The notes beneath the pieces were generated by a model. The model did no database searches and was not told the DNA's origin. It worked only from the letters and a program-made list of their open reading frames with translations. A stretch of DNA of 64,000 nt from Ascidia mentula (Eukaryota > Chordata > Ascidiacea > Phlebobranchia > Ascidiidae). This document shows positions 11,601 to 24,334 of this stretch, piece by piece. How positions within the stretch are numbered: the stretch's first letter is position 1; every line of letters starts with the position of its first letter. The stretch covers positions 1,550,001-1,614,000 of the forward strand of contig OX387198.1 of NCBI GenBank assembly GCA_947561715.1. The letters are read 5' to 3'. Position numbers and translations under genes: made by a program.

Positions 11601-14310
11601 GGCCTACAATCCAAAGTTCGCATGTCACATTTTTCTGTTTAAATGATATTTGCAACCACTTTTTATTTTGTAACTAACCACACACCATATAATTTAAATG
11701 GGGATTTAGGGATTTTGATTAAAAAAACTTAATATGAAAAACTCATGCTATTAATTGTTGGTTTCTTGCGTGAAGTTTAATTGCGTTCATTATTACAGGT
11801 TTCCCGGGTGAATCATATCCCTCAGCTCTTTTACCACAAGAACCAACCACTTGCCTCAATCTTTCACTTTACTGCAGTAAGTGGTTGAAATTAATATCAA
11901 ATTTTAACATCAGATCAAAATTAATTGACACAATTTTTGTTACCGTTCTTCTTTTGAAATATTATAGATAGTTCACTAAATTCGCAAACAACCCAAATCC
12001 CACTGACAACTCTACAAGCATTCTCTACCACTCAATTCCCAACTGCACAAGTGTTCACAACCACCATCCCAACAACCACCCAACTATCGACCAAACCCAC
12101 TTCAAGCTGGAATAAAATTATTCCTAGTCAGTATATTGTTGACGCAGAATCCAATGACAAAAATTGTTTAAGTTTATTTAGTGGCTTAAAATAAACTGTG
12201 GCAAATACAAGTGGTAACAAATCGTTTTTAAAAAAACACGCAATTTCAGAGTTTTGAAACATGCATTGTTATGCAGGAGTTAAGAATAAAAACTAAACAG
12301 TTGTTGTAGCTCCAAACATAGAAACTCGATATAACTTTTGCTCAGGTTTGGAAAGAAATCTGGCTTCTATACAACCGGCTAACCCGTATGATTTAACAAA
12401 CATCGACCAACTTGTGGAGAATATCACCCGATTCTATCAAACATCAAACATATTCAATTTCTACAATGGTAATGCCCAACTTTACTTCAATCATACGACA
12501 TTCAATGGTCCTCAGACCCAACTCATTGCCAATATCTTGCTTGGTTCAACTCGCATCGACTTAACGTTGGAAACAAACGGAGCAAACCAAGTCGCATTTT
12601 CAGTTCTCCAGTTTAAGATTCCAGAGGATGTGGAGGTTGAAGGTCCGACTGACCAAGTTGGCTCCCTCGCCACAACACGTTACATAGCCGTCAAAAATAC
12701 GAGCTACATTGTTATTGTCGGTTTGAACGTGGACGAAATTCTCCCACGTACACAGCCTGGAAAAGCAAAAGGCAACAATCAACTGCAAGGCAACGTGAGA
12801 TTCGTCGTTCCTACCACGTCACCACAATCAGCGTGCGACGAAATTGAAAACATGAAGAAAAACGGAAGCAACCAGAAAATCTCCCAACTTTCTCCCAGAT
12901 GCACATTCTTCGACGGAGCAGCGTCTTTATATTCGGATGAGGGCTGTACCACCGAAGTAAGCCCTGATCACGTGACCTGCAGTTGCAACCACCTCACTGT
13001 TTTTTCCGTCCTCCTGGCGGTAAAATCCATTGTCGTTCCACACGGTGTTAAGGCAAGTACACATAATATTTCATTCATAATTGCACCTTGTGCTTCATAA
13101 AATCAGTCAGTCCCATCATATTCAAACTTGAAAAATGGAGGTCGAGGTCGTTTTTTGAAAATATTTGAAACATTTATGACGTCTGGATTTTAAATTTTTC
13201 CAGATTACAACATACGTCACAGAATCAACATCCGTCTTCTTCCTCCTGCTCACTGCAATCATCCTGCTAAGTTTCAATGAGGGAGGGGACAGAATTTACA
13301 TCCAGATAAGTTTGACGGCATCACTTCTGCTTCTTCACGGCGTCAACTTGTTTCACGATATTATCGTCACGCATGATCAGCCATGCATGGCGTTTACAGT
13401 GCTAAACCATTTCTTCTTGATGTGTTCAGGTGAAATTGTTTAAATAACAACATTTAACAACAACTTACATTTTTACTAATCAAACAGTTTAAAGAACCTT
13501 TTCTTACCATAGGAATGTGGTTTCTGATCGAGGGAATACGACTCTTCATGGCTACCTCCAATCCAATCGACTTCCAAGCCCAGGATTCCAAAGATCGACT
13601 CAAGTACTTTATGACCTTCGGATGGCTTCTTCCCGTCTTGATTGTGGGAATATCCGCACTCGTGGGATTGCACTTCGGTGTCTACATGAAACCACAGCCT
13701 TATTACGAGGCGTGCCACCAATATCAAAACAACACTTCATCAATTCCCAAGTACGACAGATGCTGGTTGGCTCCCAACACTCCAGTTTTCTATACTTCCG
13801 TCATCACTCCTCTTGCTCTCGTCCTTCTCATCAATCTCCTCATCATCGGGAAAACATCTCATGTAGCATTAACCTCCCGAAGGATGCAGAACAGAGGAGA
13901 TGACCCTGATCAGGAAGATGCAAAGAGAGCTGCAAAGACGTTCATTTTCCTCCTCTTGATGCTCGGTGGAACCTGGAGCTTGGCCTTCTTCACTGGTGAG
14001 TTTCGATATTCTCAGCACTTCTTCGTGTGAATCTATTCCCAAAGTTTATGTGTGTACTACAAAAACGTAATCTTTTTCAGGAATTGGAAACGAAATCTCG
14101 AACAAGGTTTTCATGTACATTCACAGCTTGGTGAACGGGATGCAGGGATTCGTCCTGTTCGTTATCTATTGCGTCATGGATGACGTTATCAGAAAGCGCT
14201 TCCTTCCCGACAAGAAGAAACCGAAACGTGATGATAGAAGTGAAGGAAACGTTGCTATGGAAGATATGCGTGTACGTGAGGGGGTGATGCAACGTATTAA
14301 CAATGAGTAG
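8625..14310 (+). CDS. Adhesion GPCR gene 2, complete
   Basis: Twelve exons: 8625-8742, 8899-8964, 9278-9331, 9804-9839, 9901-10005, 11402-11461, 11799-11876, 11968-12126, 12346-13052, 13204-13429, 13513-13995 and 14081-14310, giving about 773 residues. Exon 1B starts MFPHLRK, has the hydrophobic core VTALVLICSLFGG and ends LDPSDYC. Exons 2-7 form the ten-cysteine ectodomain. Exon 8 is a 53-codon Thr/Pro-rich stalk. Exon 9 is GAIN plus GPS (CSCNHLT). Exons 10-12 give TM1-TM7 and a tail ending VMQRINNE. All splice phases fit. Intron 9 starts with GC (AAG, then GCAAGT) and intron 8 with GTCAGT. Exon 1B is 33 bases shorter than in genes 3 and 4. No inactivating change was seen. Confidence 0.9.
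10999..11143. repeat. GC-rich repeated insert in intron 5, gene 2 (shortened)
   Basis: This is the same block as 1300-1512 but lacks its right part. It is inherited with the gene duplication. Confidence 0.5.
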
Positions 14311-15763
14311 AGTGGATTTGAGTGGGAAATATCGTCTTTGCTCAACACTGAGTATTTGTGTCTTTCCACCTTGTATCAATATATTTGTGCTACAAGTTTT
14401 TCAAGTTCTGATGTAAATTTGCTACAGTGTATCAAACGTTTGTTTAAGTTTGAATTCTGAAACGTTTTTATCGTTTATTTGTGTGTTCGTTTAAACTTCA
14501 TTACCTGTGTTCAGTGTTCTTAGAGATTCTGTGTATGTTTTTAAATGGTTGTCTTTTTTTTTTGATACGGCTTGTTGTCATTAATGGTGATGCAACATAT
14601 GAACAATGAGTAGAGTTGATATGAGTGGTGTTTCATCGTTGTCATGAATGTTAGTTTGTTTGCATAAAACTTTTTATACATTTGTTTGCAATCAGATAGT
14701 TTCGGAATGTTGTGTAACTTGGAAACCTGTAATACTAAATTCTCCAGAAATAAAACACTTGGAACCCAGCAAAATTTGGATAGAGACAGAATTAAAGATT
14801 GTCTCCTTGTATCTACATTAAATTCGATGCATTCGTATATTTTACATTGGTTTTACCATTTGTTGTTCCATCTCACTGGTAAACAGCAGTCGCACGCAAA
14901 TGAACGCTGATGCTCCCTCCACAAATTTGTGGTAATTATTCCTGATTTCTTCCATGGAACGCGAGTAAAGCGAGTTTAACAAATCTCGTCTTCTTGTTAT
15001 TAACGCGCATGACGAATGCTTGTCGCGTTTTGTCGCAACAATTTCTCCAATCACAGTTGATGACAACATGATGACGTAAACGAAATGAACCCGATTGCCG
15101 AAGTGGAGAATTTGATAATGTTGGTGGTAACATGGTCGCAGTTGCTTTGTTATATTATTTTGTGTTGTTGGTCATTTTATTGTGATTCCTCGTAAATATC
15201 GGCACGAGTTTGCGGGAAAATCGCCATCCAATCCCCGTCAGAAAAATTTCGTTTAAAAATGCATGGCAGAATTAATTTGTGTTAATTGTGTTTGGATTTT
15301 GATTTCCCTTTTCCACATTTTAGCACTTACCGCAACAAAATGTCGAACTTCGGTTTAAAAACATGCATTTACGTTTATAGAAATACACTCTTGTGAGTGT
15401 TATCGTCAAATTATCCTAACCATTATTAGGGACAAAAGTCTATACTACAGATGTTAAATTAATTTGCAATTTTTGTTGATTTCACACTTTACGCAACATT
15501 CACATAAATTTGATGACGCAGAGAAACAGACAATGCCTTACAGAGGGCCAGATTCTCTTAAATTGCAATTCAAAAGCAAATATTTAAACATAGTTCATAT
15601 TTTAATTATTGCTTTTTTTGAAATCTACCTTTTCCCAACCCCAAAAAAATAATAATAATAATATTACATTCAAAATGCAATGCAACAATAGCTTACAGTA
15701 TATTTTTTGATTTAAATACAAAAAAAGTAGTTTTACAATGAATTTTTATCACGTCTTTATTAG
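14311..15763. other. 3' flank of gene 2
   Basis: It parallels 4656-5969, including the duplicated tail end at 14586-14628. Near 15215-15470 it also contains DNA related to 27440-27660, the edge of the divergent receptor relic, so that relic may once have been part of the repeat unit. A short TAA microsatellite lies near 15648-15660. No gene is recognised. Confidence 0.5.
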
Positions 15764-16014
15764 GGCTGCAAAAGAAAAGTTGGAATTTACTTCTGGTTGG
15801 TCGGAATCATAATCGTGTGTGTCTTCATCGTCGAGGTGAGAAAAAAAAGTTTGTGATGCAAACGTTTGAAAGTAAACATTTCATACCTGAAGTAAAAACT
15901 TAATTCGAAATCGTTTGGAAAGTAAATATTTCATCTAAAGGCATCTTATTTGTCCAGATGTTCGGATTGGTGCTGTCTTGTTGTCTGTACAAAGGCATTG
16001 GAGACGGCCAGTGA
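15764..16014 (+). pseudogene. Orphan last two exons of a tetraspanin-like gene, copy 2
   Basis: Exons 15764-15835 and 15958-16014 repeat the structure at 5970-6220, including the GC pair at the start, TM4, the CC pair in SCCLYKGIGD and the stop. Six base differences were seen between the copies within the coding parts: four are synonymous, one is Leu to Val and one Val to Gly. Splice signals are kept (TTATTAG acceptor, GTGAG donor, CCAG acceptor). No upstream tetraspanin exons were found. Confidence 0.55.
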
Positions 16015-16560
16015 CGTAACAAGAATAAATTCTCATTCTTGTGTTTGGAATTCGTATTGATTATAATATTTTTTTGTATTGGTTGTACGGCGCTGTAGGT
16101 CCTTTGATTTCATTTCTGTTTTACTCTAAAAAAACATCTTCCTATCAATGGAAATCAAACATCAAACTTTAACAAATTCGGTCTATGCAAAATTCAAAAA
16201 TTACTATGAAAACATATGTTCATGTTATTAATTTTTTTGTAGTTGTAGTTGATAAAAAATTTTATTAATATATTTTTTCCGATATCATAAAGTTGGGTGG
16301 TCATTCTCAGTTGAGGCGCCTTTGTGTTTGGTCAGCCAAAACTGCTTCCAGTAGCACCCCGAGGAGGTACGCAGATGACTTGGTATTTGAGCCAAATAGG
16401 CCAAAGACCAACCTGAAAAGTACCTAAAACATATGTTAAACATTAGTTACATTTTAAGCCTGTACTTAGCCTATACTTAAATGTAGCAGATCTGGCCGTT
16501 GATTGTGCATTGTTTTAATACAAGCGACACCAATTTATGAAGAGAGGAATATAGTTGTTT

Positions 16561-16672
16561 TAAGCTGTATACATCTGGCCAGAGTTTCGAACTATAAGGT
16601 CTCATCAGTGCAGCTGGTGTGACTATAAGACGACTTTGCTGACCAAACGGCCAAGCAAAGACTTCCACTTTG
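16561..16672. mobile_element. Arm of a foldback element, copy 2
   Basis: This is the duplicate of 6767-6878 and is related to the left arm of the complete foldback at 53027-53258. Confidence 0.45.
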
Positions 16673-17448
16673 TGTAGGAATATATTTGTTTGAAACAAAA
16701 TGCTATGGATAAATGCCAGCTAGATTATTTAAAAATATCGGAAAAAACAACTTCGCCTGCATATTCATCATCGGTTTCTGCAAATTAAACGAATACATTT
16801 GTGTTTTGTATAAAAATAGATCAGTTACTGAAGCCATGATCTACCTTTGCCTGGAAGCTACAGACATTTAGCATTAGATTGTCCTATGTGTTAAAAATAT
16901 TCTTGTGGTTTCAGTGTGAGAAGAGACACAAAGAACGCACCATGTATTCTGTGCAATCATAAAAAGTGTTGTTTGTAAGTCATGTTTGATAAAAAAAAGA
17001 CGCCCACGTTCATAGCCATTGAATGCGAACTACATCAGGATTCGATGCAACGCAGGATAGCAAATTACTCATCGATGCCTTGCAAGTAGAAGTGGAGAGG
17101 AAATGTTTCCCAAAACATTTTACTTTTCGTTTGAAATTCATCATTAGCTTTCGTGCTGTTGTGGATCGCTCACGACAAAACTGTTGTTGTAGTCTCAATA
17201 TGCGCATTTAACAATTACACGCAAACATATTTTCGCATTTCATCTCAGCAACGTTTACATATTTCTTCTCAGCTTGCTCTAACACCAAGCACACAGATCG
17301 GTTGCAATTAAGCTGAATGACATAGAAACTAAAATCTCAAAATGAGACACAAATACACTTGCTTTAATATATGAATTGTTTTCCTTCAAAAATTTGCACA
17401 AAAATGCCGTTTCACAAAAACATTAACAATACATGACATTATGTTAAG

Positions 17449-17466
17449 GCGCTACGTGGCGCTATT
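17449..17466. promoter_or_regulatory. Conserved upstream block ahead of gene 3
   Basis: The core CTACGTGGCGCTATTG lies about 465 bases before relic exon 1A, as in gene 2. It may now be idle, because the exon 1A it precedes has lost its start codon. Confidence 0.35.
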
Positions 17467-17916
17467 GTATCATTTCATTTTTTTAACCATGGTATGTATG
17501 CTACATTTAGTCGACAATAGAACAACCGTTTTTCGTTTGCGTGACTTCCCAAGTACGCGTGTTGGAGCAAGCGTATTGTCATACGTTAAGCCTGCTGACG
17601 AGTTTGTCCTGTCGAGTGACAGATGTTGTTTAGTTCTTTCAAAGGTTATTGAAAGTATTTGATACAACAGTATTAATTAAATAGTTTAGAGGATTTCAAA
17701 ACAGCAGCTTTTTTAGGTTGTTGTTTTTGCTCAATTGTGGAACCGGTTTATTACACCAGACGTGCATTTCCTTCTGTGCTTGGTAGCCGACCTGTCTGCT
17801 ACCTTGGTATTTATTGCGTGAAAATGTATTTGTAAATAAAACTCGAAATTAAAAGCAAGCTTGTTGGGGAAAAAAATAAGACACAATTTTGTTGTGAAAG
17901 CAGAATTCTTACAAAC

Positions 17917-18049
17917 ATAAGGTTTCCAGTTGTTGTCTTGCCGTTTAACCGGTGTCGTGACGTCACCAAAACACGTCATATTGCAGTGATATCATTTCTG
18001 CTTGTGTTGTTCACGGGAGCATATCAATTAGACCCGTCTGACTATTGTG
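17917..18049 (+). pseudogene. Dead alternative first exon 1A of gene 3
   Basis: It is homologous to 8130-8262, but the start ATG has become ATA and the internal in-frame ATG before the hydrophobic core is also ATA, so it cannot start translation in this frame. The end LDPSDYCG and a plausible donor (GTTAGT) remain. Exon 1B at 18778 replaces it. Confidence 0.65.
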
Positions 18050-18777
18050 GTTAGTTTGTCACTTTTGTTGCTGGATGCACAACATTTGTGGATTGTTATG
18101 GTGGCTTTATTTCCAACACTCTACGATGAGATAAAATGTCGTCGAGAGTGCTTCCGTCGAAAACGCGATTCTAAAATAAACCAATGCGAGGTAATAGAAG
18201 GGGGTTGATTGGAGAAATGACGAAAACACGCGCGATGTTCCTTTCGCGTCATCAACATTCCAGTTAAATTTTCAACGCAACGACACTGAAGCCACACGAT
18301 TTAGTACTATTAGTGAATAAATACACAGTGAATTGCGACAAAGGATTCAGTTTGAAACTTGAGGTTGGTTTGGCAGAAGAAGTGTGATATGCAAGGAGCG
18401 GCAGTGCTGGTGTTTGTTCCCTACTGCAGTTACTTTTTCTTAAGAACAGCGGTTTTATGCTTTCTTGAACTGGTGACTCATTCATGAACTAAGTAATACG
18501 ATAATTCGTTGTTTATCACTGCAACATCAAGAAGGTTACGCAGCTTATTATAGAAAGAAAATAACTCCAAAGCCTCCAAGTTAGCCTGCGACGCCCCAGA
18601 AACACAACAACGGCGCACCATTGGTAGCTTCTGGTCAAACAAATCTAATAATTTATGAATTGATTGAAGGTGATTTGTACCATGGAAATGCAATGAATTA
18701 AATGGAGAAAGATTTGTGTAGTTAAGCCAACACTCCCAATATTGTAATTCCACATTGGTTTTGTACAGCTTGCAATT

Positions 18778-21700
18778 ATGTTCCCCCACTTGAGAATGAA
18801 GATGGTAAATCGTTGTGTTCTGCGTCGCAAAACTCGTGACGTAGTTCTGGTTCGTAACGTCACTGCTTTGGTTTTAATCTGTTCATTATTTGGTGGAGTT
18901 TTAACCCTCAATCCGTCGGATTACTGCGGTGAGTTCGTTTAAAAATTAAGTCGGTTTAAGTTGGTGCCGAAGTTTTCTTGAAACTGAAACTAAATCCTTC
19001 TTCGCATTTTTCATCAAGTATTTTGAAAAAAGGGTGGCATTATTTATATTTATTGGGTTAAAATAGAATGCTGTTGTGTTTCAGGTCGTGGACCGAGAGA
19101 TTGCGTCGTCCTCCTGTGCAACTACACCGGTGGAACGACATTTCCCTGTGGTAAATATTTACTATTTTTAGCCATTTTTAGGAACTATTGGCGTAAAGCG
19201 AAGAAATGTGTTTACGAACAATATATGTATATGGTTTCAATATTTCGTGTTTGCGCCACAAGTGTGTGACTTTTTGTCGTTAAATTAAAAAATGTGTGAG
19301 GTGATTCCGTAATATTTGATGCTGAGAAACAAAATAATCCGACAACGTTGTACAAGCTGCTCACCTTTTTGTTGATAACACAACCAATATGAAGCTAGGA
19401 AAGCTATAGTTTGTTAATAAAACATTACCAGATTGTAATGAAAAGTTCCTTTTAACATTTTCAGTTTTCGCTCCTCGAAACGAATCACACAAAGTTTACA
19501 ATGGATCTGGTGGATGGTGTAAGTAAACCCTTGTTACGTTAATTAATCGGTATTGCTCTTCTGGCACTATTGACCTAAATGAGAACATAGCATCTAGACT
19601 GCGTTACGTACATTTCAAATTATTCCGTTTTGCTTCATAACATTTGCGTGTGTCCCATACAATAACATGGCAGTGCTGCTTGGGTTTTAACATTAATGAG
19701 TTGATTTTATATAAACTATAAACGTTGTCGTTTCATTGCAGGGAATGCCCCCAACATACTAAGCCTAAGTATAACAGGTAAATTATTTATTGAAACTTTG
19801 ATCAGAATTTTCCCGATAAAATTCAACTCTCTCAATGTAGAACATACGTGCACTGGTAGTGGATGTTGTATGACTTCCATCAATGGCCAACCTCCCTCTC
19901 CACCACACCCTCCTGTCAATGTATTGATACAGTTCTTGGCCGGGGGTAAGAACAATTGGTGTTAAAATATTTCATATCTCTGTTCCTTAAAACACCCAAC
20001 GGACTTTTGATGCAAATCATATGAAGTGTGCAAAACACGAAATAATGTAAACAAATTTGATAATTATGTTCGTCGCGTTTAAGTTGAGGCAAAGTTTAAA
20101 ATGGAAAGTTTACCAGACATAATGCGCAATATGGAAAATTTATCCTCTCACAAAGTTTCTCACCAAATCTATTTCAAAAATATATCACTAATGGTTCTAC
20201 ATTTCTTGCACTTAACATAGTTATTTGCAGTACTTGGTTATGCTGAATCACAGCTATGAATTTTTGTGAGAGGTATTTCGGGCGACATCTGGCGCATAAA
20301 CAAAGGATTTTATCTTATGTGTTTCATAACGCCTGGCATATCTTAGCATGATTGTTTCGAATGGATGGTTTTGGTTGATTGTTACGTTATGGAGAACCTT
20401 AGATTTATCTGCGAGTCAGATCCCGAAAGTTGAATTGACTTGGATTGGAAAGTTATTCGATGTTAGTGGGTGCATGTACATATCAAAATGATATAAACTT
20501 CAACTTATGAGAGGCAACAGGTTTGTCAAAACTAATTCAAATAAAACCAATTGTCGACCATTCTGTTTTAAGGTGAATAGGTCAGATGACAATTTATATT
20601 TTCCATGTCAACAGCATTATCTGATTAAATGAAACTACCTAAACTATGTAAAAGCTGTAAGATATAACCTTGTTATAGTCAAATGTTTAACTTACCATTA
20701 GTTTTCCCCATCCATATAACACTATATCTCTGATAATATGTCTTTCACAGACACAGATCTTGCCTGTTAAGCTGTGATAGTAACTAGAAATGTATAAACA
20801 ACTTCATAAAACGACCAAAATATAATTTAAAAAACTATGATGTTATAAATTCCTCCCAGTAAAATTTCTGATACCCACATCAAACTTCAATTTACCGCAC
20901 CTAAACCTTGGACGTACAACCTATTTTAAAGATTGCGAACGTGAGCTAAATCAAAATGATTTCGCCGGAGCATGCGCCCAGCGACCATGCGGGTGTATTA
21001 CCCCGTGCGCTCGCAAGCCCGCGACCTCTTGTGACCAATCGCTCACGCTTCAAAGCTTTCTCGCGAGCGTACGACCGCGGCAATGAAACAAACAAAGCGT
21101 GAGTGTGGACCCGGCCCTAAAAACTTATCTAACACGAACGGAATTTGTTGTTTGATTTTAGAAAACAGACGGTAACATAAAATTGTAAATATTGCACAAT
21201 CCCTTTAATGACCCAAATTTTTAGGTGCTTTCTTGCCTTTCAACAAGACTTCCTGTTTCGTTTAAACAAAATTACATTAACTGAACAAAAGATGCAGAAA
21301 TATACTTGTGCATATGGTGGTCATTTTAAGTCTATATGAGCATAAAACAAACGTTTTTTGCATATATGAACAATTTTTGAAAACACCTTTCTTTTGTTGT
21401 AAAACCAGTTATAGTTGTATTAAAATGTACTAAATGTAGAAACAATTCGAATGCTTTGTCATTGCAGGATCCATCCCCAGTGTTCCAGGTTCGGGATATA
21501 CAATTTCCATACAAGGATATGAAAAGTGTAAGATGCATTGCTTCATTAACATTGACTGTGGAATATATGCTAGATTACAATGAAAGTAAAAAATCTTAAT
21601 TCACCGGTAGAAAGTTAAGGGTTTGTTGATTTAAAACTTGATGCAATGCAGTTTTAAAAACACAGTACGGCCTACAATTCAAAGTTGGCATGTCACATTT

Positions 21701-24334
21701 TCCAGTTTAAATATGGTTTCCAACCACTTTTTGTTTTGTAACTAACAACACATTGAAATTTATATTGGAAATTTAATGAAAAATTTTTTGTTTGTTGCAC
21801 AATAACTACTGTTAAAGAAAATCTCATGCTTTTATTTGTTGGTTTCTTACATGAAGTTTAATTGTGTTCATTATTACAGGTTTTCCAGGGATTTCCCACT
21901 CATTGTTATCAGCTTACTTATCACAAGAACCAACCACTTGCCTCAATCTATCACTTTACTGCAGTAAGTGCTATTAAAATCAAACTATAATAAATTAATA
22001 TTAACATCTATCGACATCTTTTTTTTTACCTTTTCCCATTAAAAATATTACAGACTTTTCACTACGTTTGCAAACAACCAAAATCCCATTGACAACTCTA
22101 CAAGCAACGACAACACCAACATTCTCAACCACTCAACTCCTAACTGCACAAGTGTCGACAAACACCATCTTAACAACCAACCAAACAACCACCAACCCAA
22201 CAACCAACCAACAAACGACCAAACCCATTACCAGCTGGAATAAAATTATTCCCAGTGAGTTGACGTAGAATGCCATGGGAAAAGTTGTTTAAATATATTT
22301 AGTGACTTGACATAAACCGTGGCAACCACAAGTGGTAACAAATCATTTAAAAAAGTATTTACAGAGTTTTGGTTGATATACAGTTAAAATAAACAACATT
22401 GAAGCTCCAAACTAAGAAACTCAACATAATATTTGCTCAGGTTTGGAAAGTAATTTGACTTCTATACAACCGGATAACCCGGATGATTTAACAAACATCG
22501 ACCAACTTGTGGAGAATATCACCCGATTCTATCAAACATCAAACGTAATCACTTTCTTCAATGGTAATGCCCAACTCTACTTCAATCATACGACATTGAA
22601 TGGTTCCCAGACTCAACTCACTGCCAATATCTTGCTTGGTTCAACTCGCATCGACTTAACGTTGGAAACAAACGGAGCAAACCAAGTCGCATTTTCAGTT
22701 CTCCAGTTTAAGATTCCAGAGGATGTGGAAGTTGAAGGTCCGACTGACCAAGTTGGCTCCCTCGCCACAACACGTTACATAGCCATCAAAAATACGAGCT
22801 ACATTGTTATTGTTGGTTTGAATGTGGATGAAATTCAACCACGTACGCAGCCTGGAAAAGTAAAACTCAACAATCAACTGCAAGGCAACGTGAGATTCGT
22901 CCTTCCTAACACGTCACCACAATCAGTGTGCGACGAAATTGAAAACATGAAGAAAAAAGGAAGCAACCAGAAAATTTCCCAAGTTTCGCCCAGATGCACA
23001 TTCTTCGACGGATCAGCGTCATTATATTCGGATGAGGGTTGTACCACCGAAGCAAGCTCTGATCACATGACGTGCACTTGCAACCACCTCACTGTTTTCT
23101 CCGTCCTCCTGGCGGTAAAATCCATCATAGTTCCACACGGTGTTAAGGCAAGTAAACATATAATGTTTCATTCATAATTGCACCTTGTGCTTTATAAAAT
23201 TAGTCAGTTCAATTATATTCAAACTTGAAAAAACTTTTATGAATTCTTAATACATTAATCTTTTCAGATTACATCATACGTCACAGAATCAACATCCGTC
23301 TTCTTCCTCCTGCTCACCGCAATCACCCTGCTCTGTTTCAATGAGGGAGGGGACAGAATTTACATCCAGATAAGTTTGACGTCATCACTTCTGCTTCTTC
23401 ACGGTGTCAATTTATTGCACGATGTGATTGTCACGCATGATCAGTCATGCATAGCGTTTACAATGCTAAACCATTTCTTCTTGATGTGTTCAGGTGAAGA
23501 TGTTTAAATAACAACAAATTAAACAATTTAAACAACCTTTTTTCACCATAGGAATGTGGTTTCTGATCGAGGGAATACGACTCTTTATGGCTACCTCCAA
23601 TCCAATCGACTTCCAAGCCCAGGATTCAAAAGATCGACTCAAGTACTTTATGATGTTCGGGTGGCTTTTTCCCGTCTTCATTGTGGGAATATCCGCACCC
23701 GTGGGATTCCACTTCGGCTTCTACATAAAACCACAGCCTTATTACGAGGCGTGCCACCAATATCACTTCATCAATTCCCAAGTACGACAGATGCTGGTTG
23801 GCTCCCAACACTCCGGTTTTCTACACTTCCGTCATCACTCCTCTTGCTCTCGTCCTTCTCATCAACCTCATCATCATCGGGAAAACATCTTATATAGCAT
23901 TAACCTCTCGAATGATGCAGAACCGAGGAGATGAACCTGATCAGGAAGATGCAAAGAGAGCTGGAAAGACGTTCATTTTCCTCTTCCTGATGCTCGGTGG
24001 AACCTGGAGCTTGGCATTGTTAACTGGTGAGTTTCGATATTATCAATTTATTCTTAGCATACCTTCGTGTGAATCTATTCCCCCAGTTTATGCGTGTGGT
24101 AAAAAAACGTAACATTTTTCAGGAATCGGAAACGAAATCTCGAACGAGGATTTTATGTACATTCACAGCTTGGTGAACGGGATGCAGGGATTCGTCCTGT
24201 TCGTTATCTACTGCTTAATGGATGACGTCATCAGAAAGCGCTTTCTTCCCGACAAGAAGAAACCGAAACGTGGTGATAGAAATGGAGTAAACGTTGATAT
24301 GGAAGATATGCGTGTACGTGAGGAGGTGATGTAA
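18778..24334 (+). pseudogene. Adhesion GPCR gene 3, frameshifted in exon 11
   Basis: Exons: 18778-18928, 19085-19150, 19465-19518, 19742-19777, 19841-19945, 21468-21527, 21880-21963, 22054-22254, 22441-23147, 23268-23493, 23552-24026 and 24123-24334. The design is the same as gene 2: exon 1B signal peptide, cysteine-rich ectodomain, 67-codon stalk, GAIN/GPS (CTCNHLT), and the helices. In exon 11 eight bases are missing after EACHQY in ECL2 (about 23763), making the exon 475 instead of 483 bases. The shifted frame stops at 23934, so helices TM5-TM7 are lost. All other exons and splice sites are intact, including a GC donor after exon 9. The stop VREEVM is slightly earlier than in genes 1 and 2. 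It may be a recent pseudogene, a null allele, a source of a GAIN-bearing truncated receptor, or an assembly error. Confidence 0.8.
20910..21119. repeat. GC-rich repeated insert in intron 5, gene 3
   Basis: Full-length copy of the block at 1300-1512, ending GTGGACCCGGCCCT. Confidence 0.5.

Noticed and set aside
12600-12788. Antisense frames of about 62 codons over the GAIN exon in every copy
   Set aside because: They are mirror frames of a conserved coding exon with no start context or partner.
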